Origin: Pseudomonas sp. PGPPP3
GTDB taxonomy: Bacteria > Pseudomonadota > Gammaproteobacteria > Pseudomonadales > Pseudomonadaceae
Direction: 5' to 3'
DNA length: 7,426 nt
Assembly (NCBI GenBank): GCA_002256055.1
Contig: NKIE01000133.1
Span: 1 to 7,426 of the forward strand
This document shows positions 5,498-7,426 of the stretch, one piece after another. Positions within the stretch are counted from its first letter, which is position 1. Each line of letters opens with the position of its first letter. The position numbers and the translations under genes were made by a program. The notes below the pieces were generated by a model. It saw only the letters and a list, made by a program, of their open reading frames with translations, did not search any database and was not told the origin of the DNA.

Positions 5498-5691
5498 GCC
5501 ATAGCCCGGACGACCCGATCAAGAACAAATGGCAGCGCGCAGAGAAAATCGCCCGCGGCAAGGCGCAGGCAACTGAAGCGCCTGAGCCGGGCGCACACCA
5601 TCAGCACGCCGAGCATGGCATGCGGCGCCGCTCGGTCTTGAGCTTGGCGGACACTGTGAAGCAGATCGACAGCTTCTTCGATTTGCCATAG
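5494..5691 (+). CDS. Small hypothetical protein (65 aa), coupled to the preceding gene
   Basis: Not recognised. The ATG at 5494-5496 overlaps the stop of the preceding ORF by four bases (ATGA). There is no clear ribosome site of its own, so translation probably depends on re-initiation. The 65 residues start MSHSPDDPIKNKWQRAEKIA. They are strongly polar, with a Lys/Arg/Glu-rich helix-like N-terminus, a His-rich middle (GAHHQHAEHGMRRR) and a C-terminal helix (LSLADTVKQIDSFFDLP). No membrane segment, signal peptide or cysteine is seen. The frame is open further upstream to 5368, but that extension would overlap the preceding gene heavily. It ends 38 nt before the lipid-synthase gene. A soluble accessory or adaptor protein is conceivable; nothing here proves it. 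Confidence 0.6.
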   Translation: MSHSPDDPIKNKWQRAEKIARGKAQATEAPEPGAHHQHAEHGMRRRSVLSLADTVKQIDSFFDLP

Positions 5692-5729
5692 ATGGCCTGG
5701 ACAAGCCTGCGCAGCAGGGTGACCAGGCG

Positions 5730-6434
5730 ATGATGGCTAAACGCTGGCGGGCGCTGGCCTTGTTAGTGGCGGGGCTGTGTCTGCTGTTTCTGAGTACCTG
5801 CAGCGCGTTGCCGAGCCTCGAGCACCGCCAGCCGGCGGCCAAGGCTGTTCAGCTGGACGGTGCTCACGGGCCCCTGTCGATCGCCCACAGCAAGGCAATT
5901 ATTGATGCTTTGCAGGCCCGTGGCGGGCCGGGCAACACGCTGGCGCGGCACTTGACCATCGAAGAAACCATCGTCGACAGCCCGCTGACCACCGGCAACC
6001 GTGTCGAGTTGCTGCAAAATGGCCCGCAGACCTATCAGGCGATGCTCGGCGCGATTGCCACGGCGCGCGTGCACATCAACATGGAAACCTACATCTTCGA
6101 TGACGATGAGGTGGGCCGTCAGTTCGCCGCCGCGCTGCTGGCTGCTCAGCAGCGCGGCGTGCGGGTCAACCTGATTCGCGACAGCGTTGGCACGCTGGGC
6201 ACGCCGAGCGGGTTTTTCCAGAAGATGACCAGCGGTGGCATTGCCATTGTGCAGTTCAATCCGGTCAATCCGCTGCAAGCCAAGGCGGGCTGGCAGGTTA
6301 ACCAGCGCGACCATCGCAAGTTGCTGATCATTGATGGGCGTACGGCCTTTCTCGGCGGCATCAATATCAGCAACGTGTATTCCGGCAGCTCCTTGAACTT
6401 GCGGCATAAAGCCGGAAGGTCCGGTGGTGGCTGA
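5730..6434 (+). CDS. N-terminal fragment of the PLD-family enzyme (first HKD motif)
   Basis: The 5' frame of the broken gene, 234 codons. It reads correctly as a PLD-family domain (RVELLQNGPQTYQAML, INMETYIFDDDEVG, HRKLLIIDGRTAFLGGINIS) up to about Ser-Gly-Ser after NVYS. It then runs on through residues that do not look like the family (LNLRHKAGRSGGG) to a TGA at 6432-6434. If translated alone it would be a membrane-anchored half enzyme lacking the second HKD motif. Confidence 0.7.
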   Translation: MMAKRWRALALLVAGLCLLFLSTCSALPSLEHRQPAAKAVQLDGAHGPLSIAHSKAIIDALQARGGPGNTLARHLTIEETIVDSPLTTGNRVELLQNGPQTYQAMLGAIATARVHINMETYIFDDDEVGRQFAAALLAAQQRGVRVNLIRDSVGTLGTPSGFFQKMTSGGIAIVQFNPVNPLQAKAGWQVNQRDHRKLLIIDGRTAFLGGINISNVYSGSSLNLRHKAGRSGGG

Positions 6435-7074
6435 GTTGCAGCAATTGTTTCTCCACACCTGGGCCGCGCAAGGTGGCAGCGTGCTGTCGCCGGCGGACTA
6501 TCTGCCCACGCCCGAACACGTCGGCAATGCGGTGGTGCGCGCGATTGGCAGTTCGCCGGACGACCCGTATAGCCAGATCTACGTGACCCTGATTGCGGCC
6601 CTGCGCAGTGCGCAAAGCGAGGTCTGGATCAGCAATGCCTATTTTGTCCCCGATCCACAGTTGCTCGCGGCACTCCAGCAAGCCGCCGGCCGCGGTGTCG
6701 ATGTGCGGCTGTTATTGCCGAGCAGCACTGACTCCTGGCTGGTGTTGCATGCCGGCCGTGCCCACTACAGCGCGTTGCTGCAGGCCGGGGTGAAGATCTA
6801 CGAACGGCGCAACGCCTTGCTGCATGTGAAGACGGCGGTGATTGATGGCGTCTGGTCGACCGTGGGCTCAACCAATCTCGATTGGCGCAGCTTCCTGCAT
6901 AACCAGGAGGTCAATGCCGTGGTTCTCGGCGCCGAGTTTGGCGACAAGATGCGTTCGGCATTTGTGGCGGATCAGGCCCAGGCCACGCTGATCACCCTGG
7001 CCAGTTGGCAGCAGCGGCCCTGGAGAATACGCATCAAGGAGCAATTCGGGCATCTCTGGGAGTACTGGTTGTAA
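6397..7074 (+). CDS. C-terminal fragment of the PLD-family enzyme (second HKD motif)
   Basis: The 3' frame of the broken gene. It opens after a TGA at 6394-6396, and family-like sequence begins at EGPVVAELQQLFLHTW (from 6415). It continues through QIYVTLIAALRSAQSEVWISNAYFVPD to the second HKD motif (HVKTAVID) and GSTNLDWRSFLHNQEVNAVV. GTG 6424 is the first usable start codon, but no convincing ribosome site is seen, so independent translation is doubtful. The stop TAA at 7072-7074 overlaps the ATG of the antiporter gene. Confidence 0.7.
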   Translation, partial: TCGIKPEGPVVAELQQLFLHTWAAQGGSVLSPADYLPTPEHVGNAVVRAIGSSPDDPYSQIYVTLIAALRSAQSEVWISNAYFVPDPQLLAALQQAAGRGVDVRLLLPSSTDSWLVLHAGRAHYSALLQAGVKIYERRNALLHVKTAVIDGVWSTVGSTNLDWRSFLHNQEVNAVVLGAEFGDKMRSAFVADQAQATLITLASWQQRPWRIRIKEQFGHLWEYWL

Positions 7075-7426
7075 TGGACGACGCCCAGTCATTTGCCCTC
7101 TGGGCCATCATCATCGGCGTCTTGCTGATCAGCATGGTGCTGTCCGGATCGCTGCTCAAACGCCTGCCCCTGAGCACGGCCATGTTGTACCTGGGCGCCG
7201 GCATCGGTCTTGGCCCGCTGGGCTGGGGCCTGCTGACGCCCAACCCGTTACTGCACCCGCTGCTGCTGGAGCGCCTTAGCGAAGTGGCGGTGCTGATCTC
7301 GCTGTTTGCCGCCGGGCTGAAGCTCGGTTTGCCGATCAGTTATCGCGCCTGGCACATGCCGCTGCGCCTGGTGTTTGTCTGCATGCCGCTGACAGTGGCA
7401 CTGGTGGCGCTGATTGGCGTGTATGC
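7074..7426 (+). CDS. Cation/proton antiporter, N-terminal part (runs off the window)
   Basis: The 117 codons visible from ATG 7074-7076 encode a hydrophobic protein starting MDDAQSFALWAIIIGVLLIS. Successive membrane segments include the antiporter-like stretches LPLSTAMLYLGAGIGLGPLGWGL and LSEVAVLISLFAAGLKLGLP. This pattern, a short helix then a TxxMLYLxxGxxLGP motif and an SEVAVLISLFxxGLKL helix, is typical of the monovalent cation:proton antiporter superfamily (CPA, Na+/H+ exchanger domain), which exchanges Na+ or K+ for protons at the inner membrane. The ion cannot be told from this fragment. The ATG overlaps the TAA of the PLD gene by one base (TAATG), with GGGAG about 11 nt upstream, so translation may have been coupled to the lipid enzyme. 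The C-terminal half is outside the window. Confidence 0.88.
   Translation, partial: MDDAQSFALWAIIIGVLLISMVLSGSLLKRLPLSTAMLYLGAGIGLGPLGWGLLTPNPLLHPLLLERLSEVAVLISLFAAGLKLGLPISYRAWHMPLRLVFVCMPLTVALVALIGVY

Larger units (their letters stand above)
5730..7074 (+). pseudogene. Cardiolipin synthase/phospholipase D-family lipoprotein gene, frame-disrupted
   Basis: Two adjacent frames together encode one PLD-superfamily protein of the cardiolipin-synthase type (ClsB-like), which normally makes cardiolipin from phosphatidyl groups at the inner membrane. The first part (5730-6434) has an N-terminal hydrophobic segment ending LSTC (Cys24), a possible though non-ideal lipobox. The first HKD motif follows as His195, Lys197 and Asp202 (DHRKLLIID). 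The second part (open from 6397, stop at 7072-7074) carries GPVVAELQ and the second HKD motif at about 6823-6846 (HVKTAVID). The reading frame changes by +1 between about 6381 and 6417. The usual linker with a WRDT-like motif is missing, so a deletion rather than a single-base error is likely. Both HKD motifs are needed for one active site, so the gene is probably inactive. Start could be ATG 5730 or 5733 (AGG spacing favours 5733). Confidence 0.8.

Noticed and set aside
5692..5733. 13-residue ORF starting right after the 65-aa gene stop and overlapping the PLD start (ATGA)
   Set aside because: Very short, Arg-rich and without a ribosome site. It could mediate re-initiation but there is no specific support.
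6405..6411. Programmed +1 frameshift at CATAAAG in the PLD gene
   Set aside because: No classic shift-prone codon or stimulatory structure is visible, and the missing linker points to a deletion instead.
5763..6458. Minus-strand ORF (231 aa) opposite the PLD gene
   Set aside because: Antisense shadow over the first HKD domain; no family features.

Overview
The window looks like chromosomal DNA of a Pseudomonas species. It has high GC, Pseudomonas-type codon use, the oscA-sbp-cysT sulfate gene order, and a CbpA/CbpM chaperone pair. I see no phage genes, integrase, tRNA, rRNA, CRISPR array or intact insertion sequence. The species cannot be fixed from this window.

Layout. Positions 1-2327 (minus strand) hold a sulfate-uptake unit in the order oscA, sbp, cysT. 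cysT runs to the left edge, and cysW and cysA would be expected just outside. An AT-rich control region (about 2391-2460) lies upstream of oscA. A 222-nt leader separates oscA from sbp, and a 37-nt imperfect palindrome of a dispersed-repeat type sits between sbp and cysT. A strong intrinsic terminator (2540-2579) isolates this unit from the next block. Positions 2598-4970 (minus strand) hold a Tas-like aldo-keto reductase preceded by the coupled pair cbpA-cbpM. Positions 5237-7426 (plus strand) hold two unrecognised small genes coupled by an ATGA overlap, a cardiolipin-synthase/phospholipase-D lipoprotein gene broken by a frame change, and the start of a cation/proton antiporter whose ATG overlaps the preceding stop codon.

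How the genes work together. Sbp captures sulfate in the periplasm and CysT forms part of the inner-membrane channel. OscA is a small YezD-family protein linked to sulfur starvation and chromate stress in Pseudomonas. CbpA is a DnaJ-type co-chaperone restrained by CbpM. The plus-strand cluster looks like an envelope or membrane operon (phospholipid synthesis plus ion transport), but its lipid enzyme reads as disrupted.

Most interesting points. (1) A 20-codon ORF in the oscA-sbp leader encodes a peptide ending RCRRRMCR, with cysteines at residues 14 and 19. It resembles cysteine-responsive leader peptides of sulfur operons in other bacteria, and the surrounding RNA can form a nested fold through the first Cys codon. 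(2) The lipid-synthase gene has a +1 frame change with an apparent deletion between its two HKD motifs. (3) Two small, unassigned, translationally coupled genes precede it.
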